NCBI GenBank assembly: GCA_039978075.1
Contig: JBDWCA010000004.1
Location: 248,001 to 312,000, forward strand
Reading direction: 5' to 3'
Origin: Anderseniella sp039978075
GTDB lineage: Bacteria; Pseudomonadota; Alphaproteobacteria; Rhizobiales; Aestuariivirgaceae
Length of the DNA stretch: 64,000 bases
Below are positions 32,376 to 41,798 of the stretch, in pieces. Position 1 is the first letter of the stretch. Each line of letters begins with the position of its first letter. The translations under genes and the position numbers were made by a program. Under the pieces are notes generated by a model that made no database searches, was not told the origin of the DNA, and worked only from the letters and a program-made list of their open reading frames with translations.

Positions 32376-33770
32376 ATGAAAGTACAGTTAGTTGTTCGTG
32401 CGTCTGTTTTATCTGCGTTCCTGGTTGCTGGAGTAGCCACCAATGCCGTCGCAGCCGCCTCAAAAACCACCGGGGTAAGCTCCGCCGCGCCGGCTGCCAT
32501 CATGCAGTCAGCCTACACACACCTTGTATCCGGCAAGCCGAAAATGGCGATTGCCGAGTACTCTACTGCTATTTCTCTCGCTGAAATCTCGCTGGCCAAC
32601 AAGGCCCGTGCATTGCTGAACCGCGCATTGGCGCATCAGCGACTTGCAGCATATGATGCGGCAGTTTCCGATTACAGCCAGGCGATAGAACTTGATGCCT
32701 TGAAGGCCAAGACACGAGCGGTAGCCTTGTATAATCGAGGTCTTGCATATTCAAAATCAGGCCGTCAGTCAGCAGCTATTGAAGACTATACAAATGCTTT
32801 GTATCTCGACCCATACCTGTCGGAAGCCTTCTATTCGCGCGGCGTGGCGCTGCGCGAGGCGCGGCAGTATGAATATGCGTTGATCGATTTTGCCCGTGCA
32901 ACAAAGCTGAACTACCCGCACAAGCACCTGGCGCTTTACGGCAAGGCATTGACGCTGGCAGAGCTTGGCCATCGTGACGAGGCAACTGCAGTTCTGTTCC
33001 AGGCCTATTCGGTCAAACCGGCCTTTGCACCGGTGCGGGAACGGCTTGCCGATCTCGGCATGGATGTGCCTGAAAATCCAAGTGAGCGTCAGATCCGACT
33101 CGCCGTGCTGCCGACCCAAAATCTGATGGCAGATGACATAATTACCGGGTCTACCAGTGCACCGTCGGGAACCGTGACGCGGATCGCGCTGCGTGAACCC
33201 GTGGCCCCGCCAGCGGCTCTGGCAAACAACGGCACGCCGCAGGGCTCGGCAATTGAATCAGCGGCTGCCAAGAAGCCTGTGACTCCGGTGAAAACGGCTA
33301 CCGCGGCAGCCTCGCTGAAGGTCGAAAGTCCTGAGAGCGTTTCGGTGGATCAGGTTGCCGCCGTACCTGAAATTGCAGCTGCCGTAACAGACGGTACGAT
33401 AAAGATTGCCGAGGGTGTCAAGACACCTGATCCGGTTAGTATCGTACCTGTGTCTGCGCCAGTGAAAACAGCTAACATGAATGGTGGCGACGATACTTCA
33501 AAAGTCACTGCCAAGCTCGAAGGGTGGACTGTTCAACTCGTTTCGCAGCGCCAGGCCGACAAGGCCTGGGACAACTGGGATTCATTAAAAAACCGTCACA
33601 ACAAGCTGCTCCGCAACAAGACCGCTGCGGTCGTGCGCGCCGATGTTGAAGGCCAGGGCATCTATTACAGGCTGCGGGTGCACAAGCTTAAAAAGGTTCA
33701 AGCCAAGCGCCTGTGCCGCAGTTTAAAGCGTAAAGGTACCGGTTGTTTCATTGCCCGGGCCACGAGTTGA
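32376..33770 (+). CDS. TPR-repeat protein with C-terminal SPOR domain
   Basis: 464 residues. A signal peptide (RASVLSAFLVAGVATNAVAA) is followed by five or six tetratricopeptide repeats at about 45-230 (for example ALYNRGLAYSKSGRQSAAIEDYTNALYLDP), an Ala/Pro/Val-rich linker, and a SPOR domain at about 385-460 (EGWTVQLVSQRQADKAW, YYRLRVHKLKKVQAKRLC). SPOR domains bind denuded glycan strands at division sites, so the protein probably acts in the periplasm on cell-wall assembly. It sits 86 bp after glmS. Confidence 0.82.
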   Translation: MKVQLVVRASVLSAFLVAGVATNAVAAASKTTGVSSAAPAAIMQSAYTHLVSGKPKMAIAEYSTAISLAEISLANKARALLNRALAHQRLAAYDAAVSDYSQAIELDALKAKTRAVALYNRGLAYSKSGRQSAAIEDYTNALYLDPYLSEAFYSRGVALREARQYEYALIDFARATKLNYPHKHLALYGKALTLAELGHRDEATAVLFQAYSVKPAFAPVRERLADLGMDVPENPSERQIRLAVLPTQNLMADDIITGSTSAPSGTVTRIALREPVAPPAALANNGTPQGSAIESAAAKKPVTPVKTATAAASLKVESPESVSVDQVAAVPEIAAAVTDGTIKIAEGVKTPDPVSIVPVSAPVKTANMNGGDDTSKVTAKLEGWTVQLVSQRQADKAWDNWDSLKNRHNKLLRNKTAAVVRADVEGQGIYYRLRVHKLKKVQAKRLCRSLKRKGTGCFIARATS

Positions 33771-33779
33771 GCCAGCAGC

Positions 33780-34163
33780 TTAATGGCGCGACGTTGGTCG
33801 TGTAACAATATAGACTGCAACACATATCAAAATAGCGCCCGTCATCCATATTGCGATGGCGGGCGCATTTGTTCCCAGTGCCAGCCAGGTAAAACTGGCC
33901 GCCATCATCACGACAGATGCGATTTTTGCGCTGAATGGTATGGACCGGTCGCGCTCCCAATCGACGATGTAGGGTCCCAGCATGCGATGATTGATCAACC
34001 AGCCATGAATTGCCGGGGAAGAGCGGGCAAAGCATGCCAGCGCCAACAGCAAAAACGGTGTTGTTGGCAGCAGGGGCAATAAAACGCCAAGAAACCCAAG
34101 CCCGACAAATACAACGCCCAGAGCACGCAGAACATGCTGGCGCACTGTTAATCGACCTGACAA
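33780..34163 (-). CDS. YbaN-family (DUF454) inner-membrane protein
   Basis: 127 residues starting at TTG 34163 with AGGAG upstream. Helical segments are LGVVFVGLGFLGVLLPLLPTTPF and two near the C-terminus. The motif LLPTTPFLLLALACFARSSP with HGWLINHRMLGPYI is diagnostic of DUF454. Function unknown. It is convergent with the TPR-SPOR gene. Confidence 0.87.
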   Translation of the reverse strand: MSGRLTVRQHVLRALGVVFVGLGFLGVLLPLLPTTPFLLLALACFARSSPAIHGWLINHRMLGPYIVDWERDRSIPFSAKIASVVMMAASFTWLALGTNAPAIAIWMTGAILICVAVYIVTRPTSRH

Positions 34164-34307
34164 GATTGGTAGCTCCTGCGATGAGGGTTGTCTGAGCGGA
34201 TGATTTTCAACAGGGTTGTAGCAGTCACGCTGCGAGCATGCTATGGCAGCGCAGTGGCAGATTTGTGCATGAATCGTTTTTGAGGTTTTAGGGTTTTTCC
34301 GTAGCTG

Positions 34308-35060
34308 ATGCTTGGCAAGTTGAGAACATACTTTCTAACCGGCGTTGTCGTTGCGGCGCCGATTGCAATCACGATCTGGCTGGTTTGGTGGTTTGTTTCG
34401 CTGTTTGACAGCCTGCTGAAACCGTATATTCCGTCGGTCTACAATCCGGATTCCTATTTGCCGTTTACGGTACCCGGTGTCGGATTGGTATTCGCGCTGG
34501 TGGGCATCACGCTCATTGGCGCACTGGCGGCAAACCTGGTTGGCAGGACCTTGCTGAATTTCGGCGAACGGACGCTCGACCGGATGCCGATTGTCCGATC
34601 TGTCTATAAGGCCGTGAAGCAGATATTCGAAACGGCGCTGTCATCGAATGCCAGCAATTTTTCTTCCGTGGGCTTCATCGGATATCCACGTGAAGGCGTT
34701 AACGTGGTTTGTTTCATTGCGCGCGAGCTTGATTCCGGTGAGATCGGTCTTGAACCGGGCATCACCTACTATTCTGCCTTCATGCCGACCACGCCTAACC
34801 CCACGTCGGGCTTCCTGTTCTTTGTCGAGAAAGACCAGGTTACTATTCTGGATCTGACGGTAGAAGAGGCTGCCAAGCTGGTGATTTCCGCCGGTCTGGT
34901 CACACCGAAACAACTGCGTGAAGCCAATGTGTCAGTGGCAGATGATGACGATACTCTGTCAATGTTGATCGCCCACCCTGAGAAAGTGTTGAAGCCGGGA
35001 CAAAAAACTGCTCCTGATCGCAAAAAAACGGCTTCGAAAAAACCCGCCAAAAAAGGTTGA
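34308..35060 (+). CDS. DUF502 family membrane protein
   Basis: 250 residues. Two helices near the N-terminus (TYFLTGVVVAAPIAITIWLV and FALVGITLIGALAANLVG) are followed by the family blocks RMPIVRSVYKAVKQIFET, VVCFIARELDSGEIG, FMPTTPNPTSGFLFF and VEEAAKLVISAGL. A lysine-rich tail follows. Role unknown. Its stop codon abuts the stop of recG on the opposite strand. Confidence 0.9.
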   Translation: MLGKLRTYFLTGVVVAAPIAITIWLVWWFVSLFDSLLKPYIPSVYNPDSYLPFTVPGVGLVFALVGITLIGALAANLVGRTLLNFGERTLDRMPIVRSVYKAVKQIFETALSSNASNFSSVGFIGYPREGVNVVCFIARELDSGEIGLEPGITYYSAFMPTTPNPTSGFLFFVEKDQVTILDLTVEEAAKLVISAGLVTPKQLREANVSVADDDDTLSMLIAHPEKVLKPGQKTAPDRKKTASKKPAKKG

Positions 35061-37187
35061 TCAACCGGCAGACAGAAGCCGAATGGCATCTTCGCGTTCA
35101 AACAGATACAAGAGGATGCGCAGGGCGTCTGACCTGTTGCCGGTCAAGTGCGGGTCGGTTTCCAAAATGAGTTTTGCGTCGTCACGCGCAGCCTGGAGCA
35201 GTTCTACATGCTGACCAAGATCAGCCAGTCTGAAACTGGCGACGCCTGACTGCCGGGTGCCGAGAACCTCGCCGGAGCCACGCAGTTTCAGGTCTTCTTC
35301 GGCAATGATGAAACCGTCTTCGGTTTCACGCATGGTTTTCAGCCGTGCTGCCGCAGTTTCTCCCAGCACGCCGTCATAGATCAGTACGCAGCTCGACGCA
35401 TCCGAGCCGCGACCGACCCGACCGCGAAGCTGATGCAACTGAGCCAGTCCGAAACGCTCGGCGTTCTCTATGATCATGATCGAGGCTTCGGGTACATCGA
35501 CGCCGACCTCAATCACGGTTGTTGACACGAGTATGGATAATTCGCCGGCCTTGAAGCTGGCCATAACGGCGTCCTTTTCGGCTCCTTTCATCCGGCCGTG
35601 TACCAGGCCTACCTTGTTGCCAAACCTGGCTTGCAGGCTGGTGAAGCGGGCTTCGGCTGCGGTCTTGTCGATAAAGTCGCTCTCCTCGACCAGCGGACAT
35701 ACCCAATACGCCCGCTTACCCTGGGAAACTGCTCGTGCCAGGCCGTCTACGATCTGTGCGAGCTTGTCCAGAGGCATGACGCGTGTATCAATCGGCTTTC
35801 GGCCGGCAGGCTTGCCGGTGAGCCGGGTTATGTCCATGTCACCGTATGCAGTTAGCGCCAGCGTGCGTGGAATAGGGGTGGCGGTCATCACCAGCAGGTC
35901 ACTGGGGCGTTTCGATTTCGACTGCAGGGCAAGGCGCTGATGCACGCCGAAACGGTGCTGTTCGTCAATGATGACAAGGCCCAGATCGGCAAAACTTACA
36001 CCTTCCTGAAACAGGGCGTGTGTACCGATAAGGATATGGATGTCTCCGGTTGCGAGATCCTCCAGCAACTGCTGGCGTACCGAGCCCTTTTCCCGTCCAG
36101 TCAGCACTGCTGCCCTCAGGCCTGCCGCCTCGGCCAAAGGCTCAATGCTGGCGATATGCTGGCGTGCCAGGACATCCGTGGGCACCATCAGGGCTGACTG
36201 GGTGCCGGCTTCAGCCGCGGTTGCCATTGCCAGCAGGCCGACAATTGTCTTGCCTGATCCAACGTCGCCTTGCAGCAGCCGCAGCATGCGATCGGGTGAC
36301 GCCATGTCGGCAAGGATTTCAGAAACGGCCAGTTCCTGACTGATGGTGAGTGAGAATGGCAAAGCATCAATGATACTCTGACGAGCTTTGCCATCGCCGT
36401 TCACTGTCCTGCCGGATGCGCGTTTCATGTGACGGCGCACCAGAGACAAGGCCAGCTGGTTTGCCAGTAACTCGTCGTAAGCCAGGCGTTGCCGCGCCGG
36501 GCTGTCCGGCTCCAGGTCAGTTGGTTCTTCCGGGTTATGCAGGGTCTCAAGGGCGGTCTGGAACTCGGGAAACTTGCGAGCAGCAATCCAGGCGGGATCC
36601 TGCCACTCCGGCAACTGGGGAATATCACCCATTATCTGTCGGACTGCCTTGCCGAGAATCTTTCCTGACACGCCTGCAGTCAGGGGATAAACAGGTTCAA
36701 GCAAGGGCATTTCGGCAAACTGCTCGCCGGTCAGGATGTGGTCGGGATGAACAATCTGTGGAGTGCCGTCATACCATTCGATCTTGCCTGAGATGAACCG
36801 GCTCTCGCCTTCCGGCAGGGTTCGTTCGAGATAGGGTCCGTGCGAATGGAAAAACACCAGCGGCAGTGAACCGGTTTCATCAAATACTTCAACACGGTAT
36901 GGCACCCGCTTGTTATGGCGCGGTGGAGCTTTGTGGCGTCCTATCTGCGCCTCGATGGTGATGATGCCGGTCTGAGGCAGGTTGCTGATTGTGGGGCGAT
37001 TGCGCCTGTCAATTACACCGACCGGCAGGTGAAACAACAAGTCGACCAGGCGAGCAGCCAGGTCTGCTGATCCGGGTTCACCGCTTTGGGGGCGAACGAG
37101 GCCTGCCAGGGTCTTTTCGACCTTCGCACCAATGCCTTTCAGTGCGCTGGCAGAAGCAAAATACCTGTTCAGGATTTCCGGTCGCAT
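35061..37187 (-). CDS. recG: ATP-dependent DNA helicase RecG
   Basis: 708 residues. An N-terminal wedge/OB domain precedes two helicase domains: motif I LLQGDVGSGKT at about residue 306, the DEQHRFGV box, MTATPIPRTLALTAYGD, and QLHQLRGRVGRG. RecG reverses stalled forks and unwinds Holliday junctions. The length is normal. It diverges from sdhE-mfd. Confidence 0.96.
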   Translation of the reverse strand: MRPEILNRYFASASALKGIGAKVEKTLAGLVRPQSGEPGSADLAARLVDLLFHLPVGVIDRRNRPTISNLPQTGIITIEAQIGRHKAPPRHNKRVPYRVEVFDETGSLPLVFFHSHGPYLERTLPEGESRFISGKIEWYDGTPQIVHPDHILTGEQFAEMPLLEPVYPLTAGVSGKILGKAVRQIMGDIPQLPEWQDPAWIAARKFPEFQTALETLHNPEEPTDLEPDSPARQRLAYDELLANQLALSLVRRHMKRASGRTVNGDGKARQSIIDALPFSLTISQELAVSEILADMASPDRMLRLLQGDVGSGKTIVGLLAMATAAEAGTQSALMVPTDVLARQHIASIEPLAEAAGLRAAVLTGREKGSVRQQLLEDLATGDIHILIGTHALFQEGVSFADLGLVIIDEQHRFGVHQRLALQSKSKRPSDLLVMTATPIPRTLALTAYGDMDITRLTGKPAGRKPIDTRVMPLDKLAQIVDGLARAVSQGKRAYWVCPLVEESDFIDKTAAEARFTSLQARFGNKVGLVHGRMKGAEKDAVMASFKAGELSILVSTTVIEVGVDVPEASIMIIENAERFGLAQLHQLRGRVGRGSDASSCVLIYDGVLGETAAARLKTMRETEDGFIIAEEDLKLRGSGEVLGTRQSGVASFRLADLGQHVELLQAARDDAKLILETDPHLTGNRSDALRILLYLFEREDAIRLLSAG

Positions 37188-37328
37188 GGTTGCCTGGATT
37201 TTCCAGTTGAATTGTCAGGACAGTCGTCTTGCCCGGTTGCGTTTCATGTGTGGTTCTTTCATAAACCGCCGGGCACCATATTTCCAACCTCAACATACCG
37301 TTCGTTCTTTTCCCATTGGACAAAAGCT

Positions 37329-37613
37329 GTGACTGCAACTGACGAAAACCGGCGCAAACGCATTCTGTGGCGGGCGCGCCATCGCGGCATCAAGGAGATG
37401 GATATTGTTGTGGGCACATTCGTCCAGGGCAGGATTGCGGATTCTGATGAAGCTGAGTTGGAGGAGCTGGAGCGGATTATTGAAATCCCGGACCAGGACC
37501 TGCTGGCATGGTTGACCGGGGCACAGCCGGTGCCTGGCGATCAGCAATCGGCGTTATTGCAGGAAATGCTTGCTGTCCGCTTTGATGAAACGTTCTTCGG
37601 GAACCGGGAATGA
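37329..37613 (+). CDS. sdhE: FAD assembly factor SdhE (succinate dehydrogenase assembly factor 2)
   Basis: 94 residues from GTG 37329. It contains the family motif RARHRGIKEMDIVVGTFVQG (RGxxExD) that attaches FAD to the flavoprotein subunit of succinate dehydrogenase, and the closing DQDLLAWLTG block. Its stop overlaps the mfd start (ATGA), so the two are co-translated; this sdhE-mfd pairing is common in alphaproteobacteria. Confidence 0.92.
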   Translation: MTATDENRRKRILWRARHRGIKEMDIVVGTFVQGRIADSDEAELEELERIIEIPDQDLLAWLTGAQPVPGDQQSALLQEMLAVRFDETFFGNRE

Positions 37614-40600
37614 AACGTGTTGAACTCAAGAGCGCCATCGCGTCCCCCGGCAAGGTAATTGTATCGGGTGCGCCGGAAGGTATCGACGGCAGGGTGGCAG
37701 GTGAAATCGCCCGGTTGGCCGAAGACCGTCTGGTGGTGCACGTGGCACGTGATGATCAGCGGGCCTCGATGATTGCTGAGGCGATTTCCTTCTTTGCGCC
37801 TGATGTGAACATTATTCAGTTTCCGGCCTGGGACTGCCTGCCTTATGACAGGGTATCGCCGGTTGCCGACATTCTGGCGCGGCGCATGAGCGCGCTGACC
37901 CAACTGGCCGCAGGCAAGATTGAAAGGCCAGCGGTTGTTCTGACGACCGCCAATGCCATCGTTCAGAAAGTTCCTCCCCGCGACATAATCCGATCCGCGA
38001 GTTTTGAAGCACAACCCGGCAACCGGGTGGATACTAAAGAGCTGCAGGAATACCTGGCCATCAACGGCTTTTCGCGCACAGGCACGGTGGTTGATCCTGG
38101 AGACTTCGCGATCAGAGGCGGGATCATTGATATTTATCCCCCAGGCAGTGAAGAACCGGTCAGGCTCGATTTTTTCGGCGACACACTGGAATCGATCCGA
38201 AGCTTTGATGCTCAGTCGCAACGCACAACAGGTCAGCTGCACGGCCTGAAACTGGATGCCGCCAGCGAAGTTCTGCTGAACGCGGATACCATTGCCCAGT
38301 TTCGGACTGCCTATACCGCGCAATTTTCCGGCACCGGCATGAATGATGCGGTCTATGAAGCAGTATCTGCCGGCAGGCGCTACCAGGGCATGGAACACTG
38401 GCTGGCGTTGTTCTACGAAAAGCTGGAAACCGTGCTGGATTATGCGGGTGCTTGTGTCCTGACCATGGATCATCTGGCTGATGAATCCATTGAAGCTCGA
38501 AACACCCAGATTGATGAGTACTATCAGGCCCGGATAGAAGCCCTCAACAAGGATACATTCGGTGCGCCGGTCTACAAGCCGCTGCCCCCTGAGAAAATGT
38601 TCCTGACCGGTGACGCGTGGCCTGATCTTGCTGCGCAGTATCCGGTGATTGCCCTGACACCGTTTGAAGCGCCTGATGCACCCAGCTTGCGGGTTATTTC
38701 AGCCCAGGGCCGCCAGGGCCGCAGCTTTGCTGCTGAGCGCGCAGAAGCGGGACGCAATGTCTACGATGCGGTCGTTGATCATGTTCGTGCGCAACAGAAG
38801 TCCGGCAAACGGGTGTTGTTGGCGGCCTGGACCGAGGGCTCACGTGACCGCCTGCTGGGAATCCTGAAGGATCACGAGCTTGGTCTGGTTGTGCCGGCGA
38901 AAGATGGCCCGGAAGCGCTCAAACGCTCAAAGGACATGGTTTCAGTTGTCGTGCTTGGACTGGAGACCGGTTTTGAAACTGATGATCTGGCGGTTGTCGC
39001 GGAGCAGGACATTCTCGGCGACCGGTTGGTGCGTCGCGGCAAGCGTCAGCGCAAGGCAAGCGATTTCATATCGGAACTGGCGTCTCTGAATGCCGGAGAT
39101 CTGGTTGTTCATGTGGATCACGGTATCGGCCGCTTCGAGGGCCTGAAGGTTATCGATGTGCAAGGGGCGCCGCATGACTGCCTGTTCCTGCAATATCATG
39201 GTAGTGACAGGCTGTTCCTGCCGGTGGAGAACATTGAGCTTTTATCGCGTTATGGTTCCGATGAAGCGGGCGTCAATCTGGACAAGCTGGGTGGTGTGGC
39301 ATGGCAGGCCCGCAAGGCGCGGCTCAAGGAACGTGTCCGGGAAATCGCCAGCCAGCTTATAAAGACGGCGGCCCAGCGCGAATTGCGCGATGGCGAGGTC
39401 CTGAGCCTGCCGGATGGTATCTACGACGAGTTCGCCTCCCGTTTTCCCTATGAGGAAACTGAAGATCAGCTCACCGCAATCGACGCCGTCATCTCCGACC
39501 TGGCGCGTGGGCGTCCGATGGACCGGCTGATTTGCGGTGATGTCGGGTTTGGCAAGACTGAAGTGGCGCTGCGTTCGGCCTTTATCGCCGTCATGGCCGG
39601 CAAGCAGGTGGCGGTGGTGGTGCCGACAACCTTGCTGGCGCGCCAGCACTACGCAACATTTGCTGAGCGGTTCAAGGGGTTGCCGGTCCGAATTGGCCAG
39701 GCCTCGCGGCTGGTGAGCCGCAAGGACGTCAATGAAGCCAAGAAGGGAATTTCCGACGGCACTGTGGACATCATGATCGGGACCCACGCCTTGCTGGCCG
39801 AGGACGTCAAGTTCCGTGATCTTGGCTTGTTGATCATCGATGAAGAACAGCACTTTGGCGTCAAGCACAAGGAGAAGCTCAAGGAGATGCGCGCCGACGT
39901 GCATGTGCTCACGCTGACTGCTACTCCCATTCCGCGGACCCTGCAGCTTGCCCTGTCCGGGGTGCGAGAGCTTTCCCTGATTACCACACCGCCGCTGGAC
40001 CGGCTGGCGGTCAGGACATATATCTCGCCGTTTGACCCGGTCATTATTCGTGAAACCCTGCTGCGCGAACTGTATCGTGGCGGACAGAGCTTCTATGTGG
40101 TGCCGCGTATTTCCGATTTGTCGGTGGTGGCCGATTTCGTCACGGCGCAGGTGCCTGAGGTCAAGTTCGCGATCGCAAACGGGCGCATGGCGCCCACTGA
40201 ACTGGATGACATCATGACCGGCTTTTACGACCGGAAATATGATGTGTTGCTTGCCACGACAATCATTGAATCCGGTCTCGACATACCGACGGCCAACACC
40301 CTGATCGTGCACCGGTCGGACATGTTTGGCCTGGCCCAGCTTTATCAGATCAGGGGCAGGGTGGGGCGCTCGAAGCAACGCGCCTATGCACTGTTCACCG
40401 TTCCCGCCAACAAGACACTTACCGCGCCAGCGGAGAAGCGTCTTAAAGTGCTGCAGTCCCTCGACTCCCTGGGCGCAGGGTTCAGCCTGGCCAGTCATGA
40501 CCTGGATATTCGCGGTGGCGGCAACCTGCTGGGTGAAGAACAGTCCGGTCATATCAAGGAAGTTGGATTTGAATTGTACCAGCACATGCTGGAAGAAGCC

Positions 40601-41104
40601 GTGGCGTCATTGCGCTCCGGCGAACTGGATATCGAGGCTGACGGCCAGTGGTCGCCCCAGATCAATGTTGGCACGTCCGTCCTGCTGCCAGAGAGCTTCA
40701 TTCCCGACCTTCAGGTCAGGCTTGGCGTCTACCGGCGGATGGCGGATTTACCGACCCAGGACGAACTGGATGGTTTTGCCGCAGAACTCCAGGACAGGTT
40801 TGGCCGCCTCCCGGAAGAGGTCGAGCACCTGATCGATATCGTATCGGTCAAGCTCCTGTGTCGTATCGCCAATGTCGCGAACATTGATGCCGGACCCAAG
40901 GGCGCCGTGTTTACCTTCAGGGACGGCAAATTCCCCAATCCCGATGCACTGGTGCAATGGATCAATGACCAGGGAAGTCGCGCCAAGATACGTCCGGACA
41001 TGAAACTGGTGATCATAAGGACCTGGGAGACACCTGCCGACCGGCTGGCCGGTACACGCCAGTTGATGCAGACACTGGTGAAACTGGCGCAGCCGGAAAG
41101 CTGA
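37610..41104 (+). CDS. mfd: Transcription-repair coupling factor
   Basis: 1164 residues. The N-terminal UvrB-like module includes QFPAWDCLPYDRVSP and GFSRTGTVVDPGDFAIRGG. The RNA-polymerase-interacting domain has GDLVVHVDHGIGRFEGL (about residue 500). The helicase core has ICGDVGFGKTEVA (about 640), LIIDEEQHFGVKHKE, LTATPIPRTLQLALSG, and YQIRGRVGRSKQRAYA, with the C-terminal D7 region. It removes stalled RNA polymerase and recruits UvrA. Full length. Confidence 0.96.
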   Translation: MKRVELKSAIASPGKVIVSGAPEGIDGRVAGEIARLAEDRLVVHVARDDQRASMIAEAISFFAPDVNIIQFPAWDCLPYDRVSPVADILARRMSALTQLAAGKIERPAVVLTTANAIVQKVPPRDIIRSASFEAQPGNRVDTKELQEYLAINGFSRTGTVVDPGDFAIRGGIIDIYPPGSEEPVRLDFFGDTLESIRSFDAQSQRTTGQLHGLKLDAASEVLLNADTIAQFRTAYTAQFSGTGMNDAVYEAVSAGRRYQGMEHWLALFYEKLETVLDYAGACVLTMDHLADESIEARNTQIDEYYQARIEALNKDTFGAPVYKPLPPEKMFLTGDAWPDLAAQYPVIALTPFEAPDAPSLRVISAQGRQGRSFAAERAEAGRNVYDAVVDHVRAQQKSGKRVLLAAWTEGSRDRLLGILKDHELGLVVPAKDGPEALKRSKDMVSVVVLGLETGFETDDLAVVAEQDILGDRLVRRGKRQRKASDFISELASLNAGDLVVHVDHGIGRFEGLKVIDVQGAPHDCLFLQYHGSDRLFLPVENIELLSRYGSDEAGVNLDKLGGVAWQARKARLKERVREIASQLIKTAAQRELRDGEVLSLPDGIYDEFASRFPYEETEDQLTAIDAVISDLARGRPMDRLICGDVGFGKTEVALRSAFIAVMAGKQVAVVVPTTLLARQHYATFAERFKGLPVRIGQASRLVSRKDVNEAKKGISDGTVDIMIGTHALLAEDVKFRDLGLLIIDEEQHFGVKHKEKLKEMRADVHVLTLTATPIPRTLQLALSGVRELSLITTPPLDRLAVRTYISPFDPVIIRETLLRELYRGGQSFYVVPRISDLSVVADFVTAQVPEVKFAIANGRMAPTELDDIMTGFYDRKYDVLLATTIIESGLDIPTANTLIVHRSDMFGLAQLYQIRGRVGRSKQRAYALFTVPANKTLTAPAEKRLKVLQSLDSLGAGFSLASHDLDIRGGGNLLGEEQSGHIKEVGFELYQHMLEEAVASLRSGELDIEADGQWSPQINVGTSVLLPESFIPDLQVRLGVYRRMADLPTQDELDGFAAELQDRFGRLPEEVEHLIDIVSVKLLCRIANVANIDAGPKGAVFTFRDGKFPNPDALVQWINDQGSRAKIRPDMKLVIIRTWETPADRLAGTRQLMQTLVKLAQPES

Positions 41105-41123
41105 GCCGCCGGCTGGGCAGTCT

Positions 41124-41798
41124 TCAGGCGTTGCCGGCGGGTGCTGAGCGTTCCTTGACCACTTCGGCGATGGCCTGTGCAATCGCTTCGGGTTCGCGGG
41201 CACCCATGACGGCGTACCTGCTGCCTATGATGAAGGCGGGAACACCGGTGACGCCCATCTGTTGAGCCTGGGAAATTTCGGCTCTGGTCTCTTCCAGATC
41301 CGCATCACTTTCCAGCAGGCGCTCGACGACGGGTCGTTCAAGACCGGCTTCAACTGCAGCGTCTGCCAGCACTTTCTTGTCGGTCAGGTTGGCGCCTTCG
41401 ATGAAATACAACTGGAACAGACGTTCGACCGCAGCGTCCTGCACGCCCTCGGCCATGGCCCAGCGAATGACGCGGTGTGCATTCAGTGTATTTGGCGAGA
41501 TGGTGATCTTGTCAAACTCGAATGGAATTTCCTCATCCTTGCCCGCTGCCCGCACCGGCCCGTAGACCTGGTCAGCCTGCTCGTCGGAGCCGAACTTGTT
41601 GCGCAGATACTCCTTCCGGTCCATGCCGGTTTCCGGGATGGTGTTGTCCAGTTGGTAAGGACGCCAGCGGATGTCCACCGGCACGTCGGGAACCATGGCA
41701 AGTGCCTTTTCAAGACGGCGCTTGCCGATGTAACACCACGGGCACATTACGTCCGAGATCACATCGATCTCGATTACATCGGCAGGTTCAGTCGTCAT
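41124..41798 (-). CDS. DsbA-family oxidoreductase (FrnE-like)
   Basis: 224 residues, thioredoxin fold with active site CPWC in VISDVMCPWCYIGKRRLE. Other blocks are WRPYQLDNTIPETGMDRKEY, HRVIRWAMAEG and the cis-Pro loop MGVTGVPAFIIG, which marks FrnE-type cytosolic DsbA proteins. No signal peptide. The start overlaps the end of the acyl-CoA synthetase gene by 11 bp; it is the last gene of a three-gene operon. Confidence 0.9.
   Translation of the reverse strand: MTTEPADVIEIDVISDVMCPWCYIGKRRLEKALAMVPDVPVDIRWRPYQLDNTIPETGMDRKEYLRNKFGSDEQADQVYGPVRAAGKDEEIPFEFDKITISPNTLNAHRVIRWAMAEGVQDAAVERLFQLYFIEGANLTDKKVLADAAVEAGLERPVVERLLESDADLEETRAEISQAQQMGVTGVPAFIIGSRYAVMGAREPEAIAQAIAEVVKERSAPAGNA

Noticed and set aside
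37541..38473. 310-codon minus-strand ORF opposite mfd start
   Set aside because: Antisense to conserved Mfd sequence and lacking any recognised domain.
39242..40585. 447-codon minus-strand ORF inside mfd
   Set aside because: Fully antisense to conserved helicase motifs of mfd; composition-driven open frame.
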